This document shows positions 17,335 to 27,061 of a stretch of 64,000 bases of DNA, piece by piece (positions within the stretch are counted from its first letter, which is position 1; every line of letters starts with the position of its first letter). The notes beneath the pieces were generated by a model. That model saw only the letters and a list, made by a program, of their open reading frames with translations. It was not told the origin of the DNA and ran no database searches. This DNA is from Aquimarina mytili. Lineage in GTDB: Bacteria; Bacteroidota; Bacteroidia; Flavobacteriales; Flavobacteriaceae. Position numbers and translations under genes: made by a program. The stretch is taken from assembly GCF_016735115.1 (NCBI RefSeq), contig NZ_JAERQJ010000005.1, positions 62,001 to 126,000 on the forward strand, written 5' to 3'.

Positions 17335-20169
17335 TTAGCTGGCATTACTTCTTCTATACTCCGTCGGTGTACAATGGTAGGCTTCTTTAAAGCACTTATT
17401 AAAGTATGAAATGGTTTCGAAGCCAACATCTACTGCAATCTCTGAAATATGTAAATCAGAATTGTTCAAGAAATGAGTTGCTTTTTTCAAGCGCTCGGTG
17501 GTTATAAATTCTGTAGTAGACAGGCCAGTAAGGTTTTTTAACTTTCTGTGCAAAGTCATTCTTGCCATATTCATTTCTTTACTAAATTCCTTTGCAGAAA
17601 ACGAAGAATCTGTCAACCGGCGTTTCAAAATTTCTTTTACTCGACCCCAGAACCTTTCTTCTGTGGTATTGATCGCGATTACTTTAGGGTCGATTTGGGA
17701 TTCTTGTCGATAAAGAGCTCGCATTTTTTTTCGTGATGCTATTATATTATTTACTTTGTGAACTAAGACCTTACTTCTAAACGGCTTAGTGATATAATCA
17801 TCTGCACCCATTTCTACACCTTCTAATTCGTATTCATCGCCCACTTTTGCCGTTAGCAAGATAATTGGAATATGACTGGTGCGTTCATCATTTTTGAGTT
17901 CCTTTGTTAATTCAATCCCATCTTTAACAGGCATCATCACATCAGAAATAATCAGGTCTGGAATGTGTTTTTGGGCCAGTTTAATACCTTCTTCACCATT
18001 TGCAGCTAATAAAATTTTATAGTTAGTTTCAAACGTTTTTTTCAGTACTCTTCTTAAATCCTGGTTATCTTCTACAATTAAAACCACAGGAATATCATCA
18101 TCGGTCTTATCATGTGCTGATTTAGAAACTGACTTGTCATTGTTTGAAAATGTAGAATAGAAATCCTCAACCACATCTTCTTTTGTTTCTAACATAAAAT
18201 CAGAAGCTTTAAACCCATTTCTATCTACCAAAAGCTCAACGGTAAATGTAGTCCATTTGGGATTGCTATGAACTTTTATTTTGCCATGATGTAATTTTAC
18301 CAATTGTTTTACTAAAAAGAGGCCGATTCCAAAACCCGATTGAAGTTTTTCTGCTTGGTAAAATCTATCAAAAACATTTTTTGCTTGTTCTTCTGTCAAA
18401 CCTGTGCCCGTATTTTGTACTTCAGCATATAGTATATTGCTACTCACTTTGGCTTTACACAAAATCTTACCACCTGAAGGGGTGTATTTACAAGCATTAG
18501 ATAACAAATTTGTTATGATTTTTTCTATGATATCTTTATCAAACCAATACCACAATTGACCCGAATTATTGATATCAATCGTATAATCTATTTGTTTTTG
18601 TCGGGTTTGATATACAAACGAATGTGCCAAAACATGAAGAAAACCCAATACATCTTCCTTTTGAACTTGAAGTGTGTGTATCCCCGATTCAACTTTGGAC
18701 ACGTCCAGCAATTGATCTACTAAACCCAATAATCTTTGATTATTTCGCTGAATCATTTCAAAATCGGTGCGGTCCTCTTCAGAAAGAGATTGATTTTCAA
18801 GTTTTTCCTGGATCGGAACAGACATTAGTGTTAATGGCGTTCTGAATTCGTGGGTGATATTAGTAAAAAAATTACGTTGAAATTCATTGATTTTCTTCAA
18901 TTTGTCACTTTCGAGAGCCTTTTTAAATTTTTGCAAGTCCAAATAGGATATTACGCTTATAAATAATACAGTTTCTAAAGCTATTAATGGAAGAACGGCG
19001 TTTTGATCCATTCTTGTAATAACAATTAGCATATAACCTATTAGTAACAATAGAATCCCAATAAAGACGATTGAAGTATGCGTTACCTTCTTTTTAAAAA
19101 ACATATAGGTTACGCTAAAAATTATGAAGAATAAGCTGAAACTTACCGTAAATCTCAATAATGAACTTATGTACGGGTAAAAAGGATCAAATATGATAAT
19201 GGTATTTACCAGTATAGCAAGACCTATACATATGTAAACTATCGTAGTATAGGCTTTTGCGAATTCTTTGTAATCTTTTTTTATATCTATAAAAGATTTT
19301 AAAAAGAACAAGTAAAATACCGAAGCAATAATTTGTGAATCTAGGATGATGTAGAAGGAATAGAAAAAATGTTTACTGGAATAAAGAAAATTATTATAGA
19401 CAAATGGAGTAGAAACAGAATAAGGAACAATCAAAAACAATAGATGTAAGGCGTAGTATAGAAAATATAATTTTTGATGGAAAAAGTAATAAATGAACAT
19501 ATATACAAATGAAATAAACAGTGCACCATACAGAAGCCAGAAAATTGCCTGTTTATAACTTTCTTTTATTTCTCGTTTTCTTTGATCAGGATGTGAATCT
19601 ATCGGTTTTCTATTATAACACGACACATAGATTTCTTTAGAAAAAGACCCCAAACCATAAGCGGTAATAGGTATGCTTTTAAAAAAGAAAAACTTCTCAA
19701 AATCAATTTTTTCTGAATCAATAATGATACTGGATGTCTTTGGAAGAGATGAAATAGGCCCTTTAGGGTACAACAAACCTATGTCGTATTGTTTAAAAGA
19801 GCCATCTTTAAGAGGAACATAGATGACAAGATCATCTGATACCGGAAATTCAAACTCTAATCGACTAGGTTGTATTTCAGATTTTAGATCCAATTTGAAG
19901 ATCGCCCAGTACGAAGTTTTAGTTTTCGGATTCTTGATTCCACGAATTGAAAACATACCGGGGTTAACATCTGGCAAATCTTCAGCCTTTATTTCTTTTG
20001 ATTCAGAATAGTAAGCTAAATGTAATGGATAAGGTTTGTTTAAGGAATCTAATATTGTGTTTTGGCAGGTTCCGACACACACAACGTGTAGTAAAAAAAA
20101 CAATACGATATACTTCAAAGCCACTTCTTTTGTTTTGATATCTCTTCTTGTTGAACCGAAACTATACAT
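17335..20169 (-). CDS. Hybrid sensor histidine kinase / response regulator with AraC output
   Basis: 944 residues, a one-protein two-component system. Order: signal/leader (1-35), periplasmic 7TMR-DISMED2-like sandwich (about 50-190), seven membrane helices (about 205-410), dimerisation helix with the H-box FFTNITHEFRTPL (His440), HATPase domain with N box NLLSNACKYTPSGG and G box GFGIGL (about 545-645), receiver domain with VVLIVEDNQDL, phospho-acceptor Asp743 in ISDVMMP and Lys795 in TKPF, and a C-terminal AraC helix-turn-helix pair (about 835-940, ending CTPTEYRRS). Such kinases bind a periplasmic ligand and activate nearby genes. The adjacent collagen-like, S74 and astacin genes downstream are the obvious candidate targets. 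It follows a small membrane-protein gene by 12 bp. Confidence 0.93.
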   Translation of the reverse strand: MYSFGSTRRDIKTKEVALKYIVLFFLLHVVCVGTCQNTILDSLNKPYPLHLAYYSESKEIKAEDLPDVNPGMFSIRGIKNPKTKTSYWAIFKLDLKSEIQPSRLEFEFPVSDDLVIYVPLKDGSFKQYDIGLLYPKGPISSLPKTSSIIIDSEKIDFEKFFFFKSIPITAYGLGSFSKEIYVSCYNRKPIDSHPDQRKREIKESYKQAIFWLLYGALFISFVYMFIYYFFHQKLYFLYYALHLLFLIVPYSVSTPFVYNNFLYSSKHFFYSFYIILDSQIIASVFYLFFLKSFIDIKKDYKEFAKAYTTIVYICIGLAILVNTIIIFDPFYPYISSLLRFTVSFSLFFIIFSVTYMFFKKKVTHTSIVFIGILLLLIGYMLIVITRMDQNAVLPLIALETVLFISVISYLDLQKFKKALESDKLKKINEFQRNFFTNITHEFRTPLTLMSVPIQEKLENQSLSEEDRTDFEMIQRNNQRLLGLVDQLLDVSKVESGIHTLQVQKEDVLGFLHVLAHSFVYQTRQKQIDYTIDINNSGQLWYWFDKDIIEKIITNLLSNACKYTPSGGKILCKAKVSSNILYAEVQNTGTGLTEEQAKNVFDRFYQAEKLQSGFGIGLFLVKQLVKLHHGKIKVHSNPKWTTFTVELLVDRNGFKASDFMLETKEDVVEDFYSTFSNNDKSVSKSAHDKTDDDIPVVLIVEDNQDLRRVLKKTFETNYKILLAANGEEGIKLAQKHIPDLIISDVMMPVKDGIELTKELKNDERTSHIPIILLTAKVGDEYELEGVEMGADDYITKPFRSKVLVHKVNNIIASRKKMRALYRQESQIDPKVIAINTTEERFWGRVKEILKRRLTDSSFSAKEFSKEMNMARMTLHRKLKNLTGLSTTEFITTERLKKATHFLNNSDLHISEIAVDVGFETISYFNKCFKEAYHCTPTEYRRSNAS

Positions 20170-20181
20170 TTGACTTTATAG

Positions 20182-20838
20182 CTAATACTGTCCTAACACT
20201 TCTTTGAGTCGTTTAAGAAGACGATGCATGCGGCCACTTCCTCCGGCTATAATACCGGCAGTCAATACAATATCGATAGATTGAATAATAGTGACCTGTA
20301 TTTTAAACAATTCTTCTTCGGTTTCGGGCTGACTAAAAATAATACCGGATATCAGGCGTAACCCAGAGAATGAAAGTACTAACCCAATGGCAAATGCAAT
20401 AATTGTGGTTCTTCGATGTCTCTTTAATCCATGATTTTCAATTCGTTCTTCTAACCCTTTTTTTTCTCTCATCATCATGGCTATTTTTCGATCCTCCTCT
20501 TCTATTTTACCACCTTCCCCTTTGTCGGCTAAAGGTTTTTCTGGATCAATCATCATAGGATCAATAGGAGCATCAATATCATCCATATACTCTTCAATAT
20601 CGGCAATGCGGTCTTTACATTTCTTCTTCTCTTTCTCTCCTGGATCATCTACAAAAATCTCAATAAATTGTTCTACAATAAGCATCACAACCGATATATA
20701 CCCCAACATCGCAATAACATTACCCGGGTCTAAATTAGAAAGGTCAACAGGTGGAAACTGCTCTTCAAAATAAACATAAGCTGCAATGGCAAGTACAATA
20801 AGAATTATCGCTATTGGATTTTTATACAGCGCTTTCAT
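20182..20838 (-). CDS. Three-helix membrane protein of unknown function (holin-like layout)
   Basis: 218 residues, not assigned to a named family. Two hydrophobic helices near the N-terminus (about 10-25 and 42-62) are followed by a charged, coiled central region (about 68-140, rich in Glu, Lys and Met), then a helix at about 145-167 and a last hydrophobic stretch ending AGIIAGGSGRMHRLLKRLKE. That last pattern, a Gly-rich turn with a basic helix, recalls holin-like or phage-derived membrane proteins, but this is a resemblance only. It is upstream of and probably cotranscribed with the hybrid kinase (12-bp gap), so a role in signal input is possible. Confidence 0.6.
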   Translation of the reverse strand: MKALYKNPIAIILIVLAIAAYVYFEEQFPPVDLSNLDPGNVIAMLGYISVVMLIVEQFIEIFVDDPGEKEKKKCKDRIADIEEYMDDIDAPIDPMMIDPEKPLADKGEGGKIEEEDRKIAMMMREKKGLEERIENHGLKRHRRTTIIAFAIGLVLSFSGLRLISGIIFSQPETEEELFKIQVTIIQSIDIVLTAGIIAGGSGRMHRLLKRLKEVLGQY

Positions 20839-21021
20839 GTGTTATGGGTTTAAGAGTACTATAAAAGTACAAAAACTATAACATACAATTTATTTGAAAT
20901 AGTGTATCTATAAAATACCCTATTCTATCGATCTATGTATTGTTGAATATTGTTACATTTATGTAAAAAGTAATTAATAGTAGTTGCTATTATGTGATTG
21001 TTAACCCAAATTAGAATATAC

Positions 21022-21567
21022 ATGCATGAAAAAACAACAAATGAATCCCTACACACGGTTAAAAATCTAAATAGTGGAGATCTGTTTTTGAAGTTTGGAA
21101 AACCTTGTGTAGAAATTGGAATGTTAATTAAAGGCATAATGCGTGGCTTTGTATATGATAATGAGGGAAACGAAATCACAACACATTTCTACCAGGAGGG
21201 TGATATGATTATTGGAAGCTTTATTCCAAACACAAATGTAGCAATGACCGTTGAAGCTCTGGAAAACTGTGAAATTTCTGTTGCGAATTATTCTGAAGTA
21301 ATGAGTAATGTAAATAAAGATAAAGAAATAACAGACGTTATTACCAAACAATTTCAGAAACTAAATAATCAACTTCAATCTCGATTAGTTGCATTATTAA
21401 ACCTAAACTCGTTAGAGAAATATGAGCTATTTCTTAAAGAATACTCAAGTTTAATTAATCGAATTCCACATTATTATATTGCCAATTATTTGGGAATAAC
21501 ACCAACACAATTAAGTAGAGCCAGAAAACAACTTATTGATAAAGAACGAAGTAAAACACAGAAATAA
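21022..21567 (+). CDS. Crp/Fnr family transcriptional regulator
   Basis: 181 residues from the ATG at 21022; an upstream TTG at 20998 would add eight residues with no homologous look. An N-terminal cyclic-nucleotide-binding jelly roll is visible (NSGDLFLKFGKPCVEIGMLI, EITTHFYQEGDMIIGSF), followed by a dimerisation helix and a C-terminal winged-helix with YIANYLGITPTQLSRARKQL as recognition region. It belongs to the large Bacteroidota class of CRP-like proteins that often lack cAMP-contact residues, so the effector is unknown. It is followed by an uncharacterised gene and a DinB gene in the same direction. Confidence 0.87.
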   Translation: MHEKTTNESLHTVKNLNSGDLFLKFGKPCVEIGMLIKGIMRGFVYDNEGNEITTHFYQEGDMIIGSFIPNTNVAMTVEALENCEISVANYSEVMSNVNKDKEITDVITKQFQKLNNQLQSRLVALLNLNSLEKYELFLKEYSSLINRIPHYYIANYLGITPTQLSRARKQLIDKERSKTQK

Positions 21568-21721
21568 GATAATTTCAATAACTATTTCTTCTTTTAATAC
21601 CCCAGGCTCATATTTTCTTATTTAAGAAAATCACTTATCAACAAATGTCGATAGAAATCATCTATCGGCAATATACCTTTGTCCAAAAATAAAGTATAAT
21701 TATAAAAGTGAATTATGAACA

Positions 21722-22144
21722 ATGGAAAATAATGTAAGCCATACCAAATTATCTGATAACGAGTTTATAACGCAATTCAAAAACTGCACGCTTAACCCGT
21801 CAATATTTAACCATGAAGCTCATCTGCGGTTATCTTGGATTTTAATTAATGAATTAGGTCTGGATAGTGCCATAAAAACAATCCAACTGCAATTACAAAA
21901 TTTCGTAAAGAGCGTGGGTGCCACCGATAAATATCACGCGACTCTAACAATTGCAGCTATGAAAACAGTTCATCACTTTATGCAAAAATCAAAAACTGAA
22001 AATTTTGAAAATTTTATTTCCGAAAATCAAAGGCTGAAAACAAATTTTAAAGACTTAATTAACAATCATTATTCAATAGACATCTTTACTTCAGAACAGG
22101 CTAAAGTAAATTTTTTAGAGCCCGATCTACTCCCTTTCGAATAA
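21722..22144 (+). CDS. Conserved hypothetical protein (HEAHLRLSW family)
   Basis: 140 residues, soluble and mostly helical, no signal peptide. The segment FNHEAHLRLSWILINELG and the later DKYHATLTIAAMKTVHHFM recur in a small uncharacterised bacterial family found beside regulators and DinB-like proteins; conserved His residues in both segments could bind a metal. I cannot name a function. It lies 154 bp after the Crp/Fnr gene and 158 bp before the DinB gene, so regulation by the former is possible but not shown. Confidence 0.6.
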   Translation: MENNVSHTKLSDNEFITQFKNCTLNPSIFNHEAHLRLSWILINELGLDSAIKTIQLQLQNFVKSVGATDKYHATLTIAAMKTVHHFMQKSKTENFENFISENQRLKTNFKDLINNHYSIDIFTSEQAKVNFLEPDLLPFE

Positions 22145-22302
22145 AGTAACTGATGAATACAACGTATAAAGGCAATAGCAGTTTCGATTGTACACACAAA
22201 CCCCTATTGCTTTTAAGCTGTATATTGTTATCTGAAAAACAAATATCTTTTAATTTCCTACTCCTTTAATACTAATTATTACGTACAACTAAAACATTTA
22301 TA

Positions 22303-22827
22303 ATGAACTTTGAATTAAATAAATCCATAGAAATATTAGAAAGGACTCCAAAAGTATACTCAGCACTTTTCTATAACGCTAATTATGATTGGGATAAAAT
22401 AAATGAAGGAATTGGCACCTGGAGTGCATACAACATTGTCGGGCATCTAATACATGGAGAAAAAACCGATTGGATTCCAAGGGCAGAAATAATTTTGGGA
22501 GACAACCAAAATAAGACTTTCGAACCGTATGATCGGTTTGCACAAGAACAATTATATTCTTCTCGAACTATGGATGAATTATTATCAGAATTTGAAACCC
22601 TAAGAAATCAAAATATCAAAAAACTACACTCCTGGAATTTATCAGAAAGTGATCTAAATAAAGAAGGTATACATCCCGATCTGGGAAGCGTAACACTAAG
22701 ACAATTAATCTCTACATGGACAATTCATGATATTGCCCATTTAAATCAAATATCACGTGTAATTGTCAAACACTATGCAGAGGATATAGGGCCCTGGAAA
22801 AAATACACCACACTATTAAATTCCTAG
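22303..22827 (+). CDS. DinB family protein (putative metal-dependent thiol transferase fold)
   Basis: 174 residues. The DinB/YfiT four-helix bundle is shown by WSAYNIVGHLIHGEKTDWIPR with a His in the first metal motif and by TIHDIAHLNQISRVI with an H-x-x-x-H pair near the C-terminus, giving the usual three-His nickel or zinc site. Family members act in thiol-dependent detoxification or have unknown roles. The plus-strand gene ends at a strong hairpin shared with the convergent crotonase. Confidence 0.85.
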   Translation: MNFELNKSIEILERTPKVYSALFYNANYDWDKINEGIGTWSAYNIVGHLIHGEKTDWIPRAEIILGDNQNKTFEPYDRFAQEQLYSSRTMDELLSEFETLRNQNIKKLHSWNLSESDLNKEGIHPDLGSVTLRQLISTWTIHDIAHLNQISRVIVKHYAEDIGPWKKYTTLLNS

Positions 22828-22841
22828 AAACGATAAAAAAT

Positions 22842-22865
22842 AAAAACCTTACAGGTTTTTCGCTT
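22842..22865. terminator. Hairpin terminator between DinB and crotonase genes
   Basis: A perfect 8-bp stem AAAAACCT (22842-22849) and AGGTTTTT (22853-22860) has a very short 3-nt loop. It is T-rich on both strands, so it can terminate transcription in both directions between convergent genes. Confidence 0.65.
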
Positions 22866-22912
22866 GGTATAAGCAAATAACCTATAAGGGTCTTAATAAC
22901 TCTTCTTTTATC

Positions 22913-23692
22913 TTATTTACCAGGAAAGTTTGCTTTGCGTTTTTCTAAAAATGCCGTGGTCCCTTCTTTAAAATCTTCGGTACCAAAACAGTTGCCAAAT
23001 TGCTCGATTTCTACTTTAAATCCATCAACTCCATCCTGATACACTGCATTTATAGATTGAATCGCTGCACTAATGGCTACAGAAGAATTTCTCATAATTT
23101 TGCTAGCCAGTTTTTCTGCAAGAGGTATTAATTCTTCTTGGGTAGTAACATGATTTACCAATCCATACTGCAAAGCTTGTTGTGCATCAATCATTCCTGC
23201 TGTCATCACCATTTCCATAGCTCTACCCTTCCCTACTAACTGTGGTAAACGTTGCGTACCGCCATATCCAGGAATTACACCCAGAGATACTTCTGGCAAT
23301 CCCATTTTAGCATTATCACTTGCCACTCTAAAATGAGCAGCCATTGCCAATTCTAAACCACCCCCCAATGCAAAACCATTAACAGCCGCAATAACAGGTG
23401 TAGAAAGATTCGCTACAAAATCAAAAAGCAACTCTTGTCCTTTGGCAGCAAGTTTTCCTCCTTCGGCAACAGAAAAATCGGCAAATTCGCTAATGTCGGC
23501 ACCTGCAACAAAAGCTTTTTCTCCAGAACCAGTAACAATAATTACTTTGGTATCGGCATCAAGATCTGCAACTCTAAAGGCTGCATGAAGTTCTTGAATA
23601 GTTTCTTTATTTAGCGCATTTAATTTAGACGGACGATTGATTGTAATTGTAGTAATTCCGTTGTTTTGTGATGTAGTGATATTTGTATACAT
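22913..23692 (-). CDS. Enoyl-CoA hydratase/isomerase (crotonase family)
   Basis: 259 residues, the usual length of short-chain enoyl-CoA hydratases. The oxyanion-hole segment KAFVAGADISEFA, the catalytic Glu in NGFALGGGLELAMA and the second Glu in GLPEVSLGVIPGYGGTQRL are all present, so hydratase activity is likely. The C-terminal helix ends TTAFLEKRKANFPGK, as in flavobacterial homologues. It would convert trans-2-enoyl-CoA to 3-hydroxyacyl-CoA in fatty acid or amino acid breakdown. It follows an NtrY-like kinase by 48 bp on the same strand. Confidence 0.92.
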   Translation of the reverse strand: MYTNITTSQNNGITTITINRPSKLNALNKETIQELHAAFRVADLDADTKVIIVTGSGEKAFVAGADISEFADFSVAEGGKLAAKGQELLFDFVANLSTPVIAAVNGFALGGGLELAMAAHFRVASDNAKMGLPEVSLGVIPGYGGTQRLPQLVGKGRAMEMVMTAGMIDAQQALQYGLVNHVTTQEELIPLAEKLASKIMRNSSVAISAAIQSINAVYQDGVDGFKVEIEQFGNCFGTEDFKEGTTAFLEKRKANFPGK

Positions 23693-23740
23693 GAATATAT
23701 TTTTTCTTTTCTGAACACGCAGAAATCTTACTATTGGAAA

Positions 23741-25198
23741 TTATTCTTTCGGAAATTTAACTTTAAAAACTGTTCCTTTTCCTTCTTGCGAGGTAAAGGT
23801 AATACTTCCGCTGTAGGTTTCCACAATATTTTTTACCATTCCCAATCCAAGCCCCATACCACTGGTTTTGGTTGTAAACTTAGGTTCAAAGACTTTTTTC
23901 TTATTTTCTTCGTTTATTCCAACACCATTATCAGTAACTGTAATTACTACTTCTCCATTTTCTGAAAATACATCTACAATGATCTTAGGCACGCGATCTT
24001 CTGGGATAGCTTGTATTCCATTCTTTATCAAATTGGTTACTACACGAATAAGTTGTGTACGATCAAATTTGGCAATAATTTGTTCTTTTTCTGAAGGAAA
24101 TATGATATAATCTTCATTAAAAATATCAAGTGCCAGTCCCACAATTTTAACCACATCAAGTGTTTCACTTTTTTGGGCCGGCATTTGCGCAAAGTTTGAA
24201 AAAGCCGAAGCAATAGAGCTCATCGTATCGATTTGTTGAATCAATGTGTCGCTATATTCTTGTACTTTTTGCCCAATATTAGGATCGGTGGGATCAAACT
24301 TACGTTGAAAACTTTGCACCGTTAACCGCATTGGTGTCAAAGGGTTTTTGATCTCATGGGCTACTTGTTTAGCCATCTCTCTCCAGGCAGCCTCTCTTTC
24401 ACTTTTAGCTAATTTAACAGCACTTTGCTCTAACTCATCAATCATACTATTATAGGCATTGACCAATGAATGAATTTCGTCACTGGCATCACCAATTTTA
24501 ATTCTCTTATTCCGCTTATCAAGACGTGTTTGGTCTATCGTTTCTGAAATTGTTTTTAATGATCGTGTAATATATTTTGAGAGAAAATACGCCAATGCAA
24601 TAGCAATAATCAACATTAGAAGATATACCTGCCCTACACGTCGAAGAAATTCTAATAATTCTCTTGTAATTAGATCATCATCCTCAAGGTATGGAAGGTT
24701 AAGTATTCCTAATGGTTTTGATCTGGCATCAGTAATATATGTATATGATGTTAAGAATTTTTCTCCGTTTTTTTCTGACTTCACAAGGTATTTCTTATCA
24801 TAAAGAAATGCCAAAGTATCTAATATAACCGGGCTAAGGTTTTTGTTAATAGTATCTTGTTGAATAATGCCTTCCGAACCGATTAAAAGTTCTCCAGAAA
24901 GACTATAAATATTAATAGGTAAAGAATGCTCTTCGGCTATTTGATAGATCTTATGTTTGTACGCAAAAATTCTGGAAAGATGTTCTTCATCTATTGGATA
25001 CGTTGTGCTTCGAAGCGCATTTTCGATAGCAATTTGAATTCTACTTTCTTTTCTTTCTAACCGTTCTTTGTGGTATTCTTCTGCTTCTTCTTTATATTGA
25101 TAAATAGATACTGCAGCAATTAATATTGAAGCCAATAGTACTAACACCGTCATTGAAATGAATATTCGAGTACGTAGAGAAAGTTTTAGTAGCTTCAT
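23741..25198 (-). CDS. Sensor histidine kinase with HAMP domain
   Basis: 485 residues. An N-terminal membrane helix (about 12-32), a periplasmic sensor region (about 35-185), a second helix (about 190-212), a HAMP linker, a dimerisation helix with VAHEIKNPLTPMRLTV (phospho-His) and an ATPase domain with NLIKNGIQAIPE, TDNGVGINEENK and MGLGLGMVK are all visible. The H-E-I-K-N-P-L-T-P form is typical of NtrY-like kinases. No response-regulator gene is adjacent, so the partner is elsewhere. It is divergent from the ABC transporter gene across a 104-bp spacer. Confidence 0.92.
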   Translation of the reverse strand: MKLLKLSLRTRIFISMTVLVLLASILIAAVSIYQYKEEAEEYHKERLERKESRIQIAIENALRSTTYPIDEEHLSRIFAYKHKIYQIAEEHSLPINIYSLSGELLIGSEGIIQQDTINKNLSPVILDTLAFLYDKKYLVKSEKNGEKFLTSYTYITDARSKPLGILNLPYLEDDDLITRELLEFLRRVGQVYLLMLIIAIALAYFLSKYITRSLKTISETIDQTRLDKRNKRIKIGDASDEIHSLVNAYNSMIDELEQSAVKLAKSEREAAWREMAKQVAHEIKNPLTPMRLTVQSFQRKFDPTDPNIGQKVQEYSDTLIQQIDTMSSIASAFSNFAQMPAQKSETLDVVKIVGLALDIFNEDYIIFPSEKEQIIAKFDRTQLIRVVTNLIKNGIQAIPEDRVPKIIVDVFSENGEVVITVTDNGVGINEENKKKVFEPKFTTKTSGMGLGLGMVKNIVETYSGSITFTSQEGKGTVFKVKFPKE

Positions 25199-25302
25199 AG
25201 TCTATTTTGATAGGTAAATATAACAAATATCACACCAAAATAGTTTGAAAAAGAAATCTTCAAAAGTCCCGAATTTAATAAATTTACCTAGCTTTATATT
25301 TT

Positions 25303-26994
25303 ATGGATAATACGATTCTACTTTCTGTACAAGACTTGTGCGTATCTTTTTTTTCTGAAGGAACAGAAAATCAAGTGCTTTATGATGTTTCTTTTGATAT
25401 TTATACAAATGAAATCCTAGGAGTTGTAGGAGAATCAGGAAGTGGTAAATCGGTTGCTTCTCTAGCAATTTTGGGGTTACTGCCAGATAAAATTTCAAAA
25501 ATCCGAAAAGGCACTATCGTTTATGATACTGCGCCATTACTCGGTCTTGATGAAAAGGAATATCGAAACATACGCGGAAACGAGATTGCTATGATCTTTC
25601 AAGAACCGATGAGTTCATTAAATCCTTCTGCCAAATGTGGTAAACAGGTATTAGAAATTCTTCTTCAGCATACAAATTTATCAAAAACTGAAGCTAAAAC
25701 CGAAGTACTCTCTTTATTCGATAAAGTAAAATTACCAGATCCAGAACGTGCCTACAAATCCTATCCACACCAATTAAGTGGAGGGCAAAAACAACGTATT
25801 ATGATCGCTATGGCTATAGCATGTAAACCTAAACTTCTTATTGCCGATGAACCTACAACGGCATTAGATGTTACCGTACAAAAAGAAATCATTGGTTTAT
25901 TAAAAAGCTTACAGCGAGAATATAAAATGAGTATTTTATTTATTTCTCATGATTTATCTTTAGTTTCTGAAATTGCAGATCATGTTTTGGTTATGTATCA
26001 AGGAAAAATGGTAGAATATGGTGCAACTGAAGCTATATTTCATCATCCAAAAAAAGAATACACCAAAGCTCTTATTAATGCAAGGCCTACACTTGATGTT
26101 AGATACAAAAAATTGCCTACTATAACCGATTTTTTGGAAAATACAGATCAAGAAAGAGAGGTTATTACCAGAGAACAACGGGAAATTCATCACAAAACTT
26201 TATATAGCAATCCTCCAATCCTGGAGGTTATTAATGTAGAGAAAACTTATTTTTCTAAAGCGGGTCTTTTTGGTAAAAAAGAATTTAAGGCTGTAGATGG
26301 TGTAAGTTTTGCATTATATGAAGGAGAATCTTTAGGTCTAGTAGGAGAATCTGGTTGTGGTAAATCAACATTAGGAAATACCATTTTACAGCTGGACAAA
26401 GCCACCAAGGGTCAAATATTATATAAGGGTAAGGATTTAACAACACTATCTCTTTCAGAGATAAGAAACCTTCGAAAAGAGATTCAACTCATCTTTCAGG
26501 ATCCTTTTGCATCATTAAACCCCAGATTAACGGTAGGAAAAGCAATTATGGAACCCATGCAAGCCCATGGATTATATGCCGATGATACCGAGAGAAAAAA
26601 TAAAGTTGTCGAATTATTGGAACGGGTTGGTCTTAGTGAAATACATTTTAATCGCTACCCCCATGAGTTTAGTGGTGGGCAGCGGCAACGTATTGGGATT
26701 GCGAGAACCATTGCTTTGCAACCAAAGCTTATTATATGCGATGAATCAGTAAGTGCATTAGATATTTCTGTACAAGCTCAGGTATTGAATTTATTAAATG
26801 AGCTAAAAGATAGTTTTGGTTTTACTTATATTTTTATATCTCATGATCTAGCCGTTGTAAAATACATGTCTGATCAATTATTAGTAATGAACCAAGGAAA
26901 AATTGAAGAACGTGGCGATGCTGATCACGTCTATGAGCATCCTGAAAAAGAATACACTAAAAAACTTATCGAAGCTATTCCAAAGGGTAAGTAA
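25303..26994 (+). CDS. Fused two-domain oligopeptide-type ABC transporter ATPase
   Basis: 563 residues holding two complete nucleotide-binding domains of the Dpp/Opp class in one chain (DppD-DppF or YejF-like). Domain 1: Walker A GESGSGKS, signature LSGGQKQR, Walker B LLIADEPT. Domain 2: Walker A GESGCGKS, signature FSGGQRQR, Walker B LIICDESVSALD. Each half ends with the oligopeptide-transporter C-terminal extension (HHPKKEYTKALINARP and EHPEKEYTKKLIEAIP). It powers import or export of peptides; no permease or binding-protein gene is next to it. It ends at a hairpin terminator. Confidence 0.93.
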   Translation: MDNTILLSVQDLCVSFFSEGTENQVLYDVSFDIYTNEILGVVGESGSGKSVASLAILGLLPDKISKIRKGTIVYDTAPLLGLDEKEYRNIRGNEIAMIFQEPMSSLNPSAKCGKQVLEILLQHTNLSKTEAKTEVLSLFDKVKLPDPERAYKSYPHQLSGGQKQRIMIAMAIACKPKLLIADEPTTALDVTVQKEIIGLLKSLQREYKMSILFISHDLSLVSEIADHVLVMYQGKMVEYGATEAIFHHPKKEYTKALINARPTLDVRYKKLPTITDFLENTDQEREVITREQREIHHKTLYSNPPILEVINVEKTYFSKAGLFGKKEFKAVDGVSFALYEGESLGLVGESGCGKSTLGNTILQLDKATKGQILYKGKDLTTLSLSEIRNLRKEIQLIFQDPFASLNPRLTVGKAIMEPMQAHGLYADDTERKNKVVELLERVGLSEIHFNRYPHEFSGGQRQRIGIARTIALQPKLIICDESVSALDISVQAQVLNLLNELKDSFGFTYIFISHDLAVVKYMSDQLLVMNQGKIEERGDADHVYEHPEKEYTKKLIEAIPKGK

Positions 26995-27028
26995 ATTTTG
27001 AAATAAGTCTAAAATTTGATCATAAAAA

Positions 27029-27061
27029 AAACCTGTTAAGCTTTTTAAGTCTAACAGGTTT
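27029..27061 (+). terminator. Hairpin terminator after the ABC ATPase gene
   Basis: A perfect 10-bp stem AAACCTGTTA (27029-27038) and TAACAGGTTT (27052-27061) with a 13-nt loop follows the stop by 34 bp. A-rich and T-rich flanks make it usable on both strands. Confidence 0.7.
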
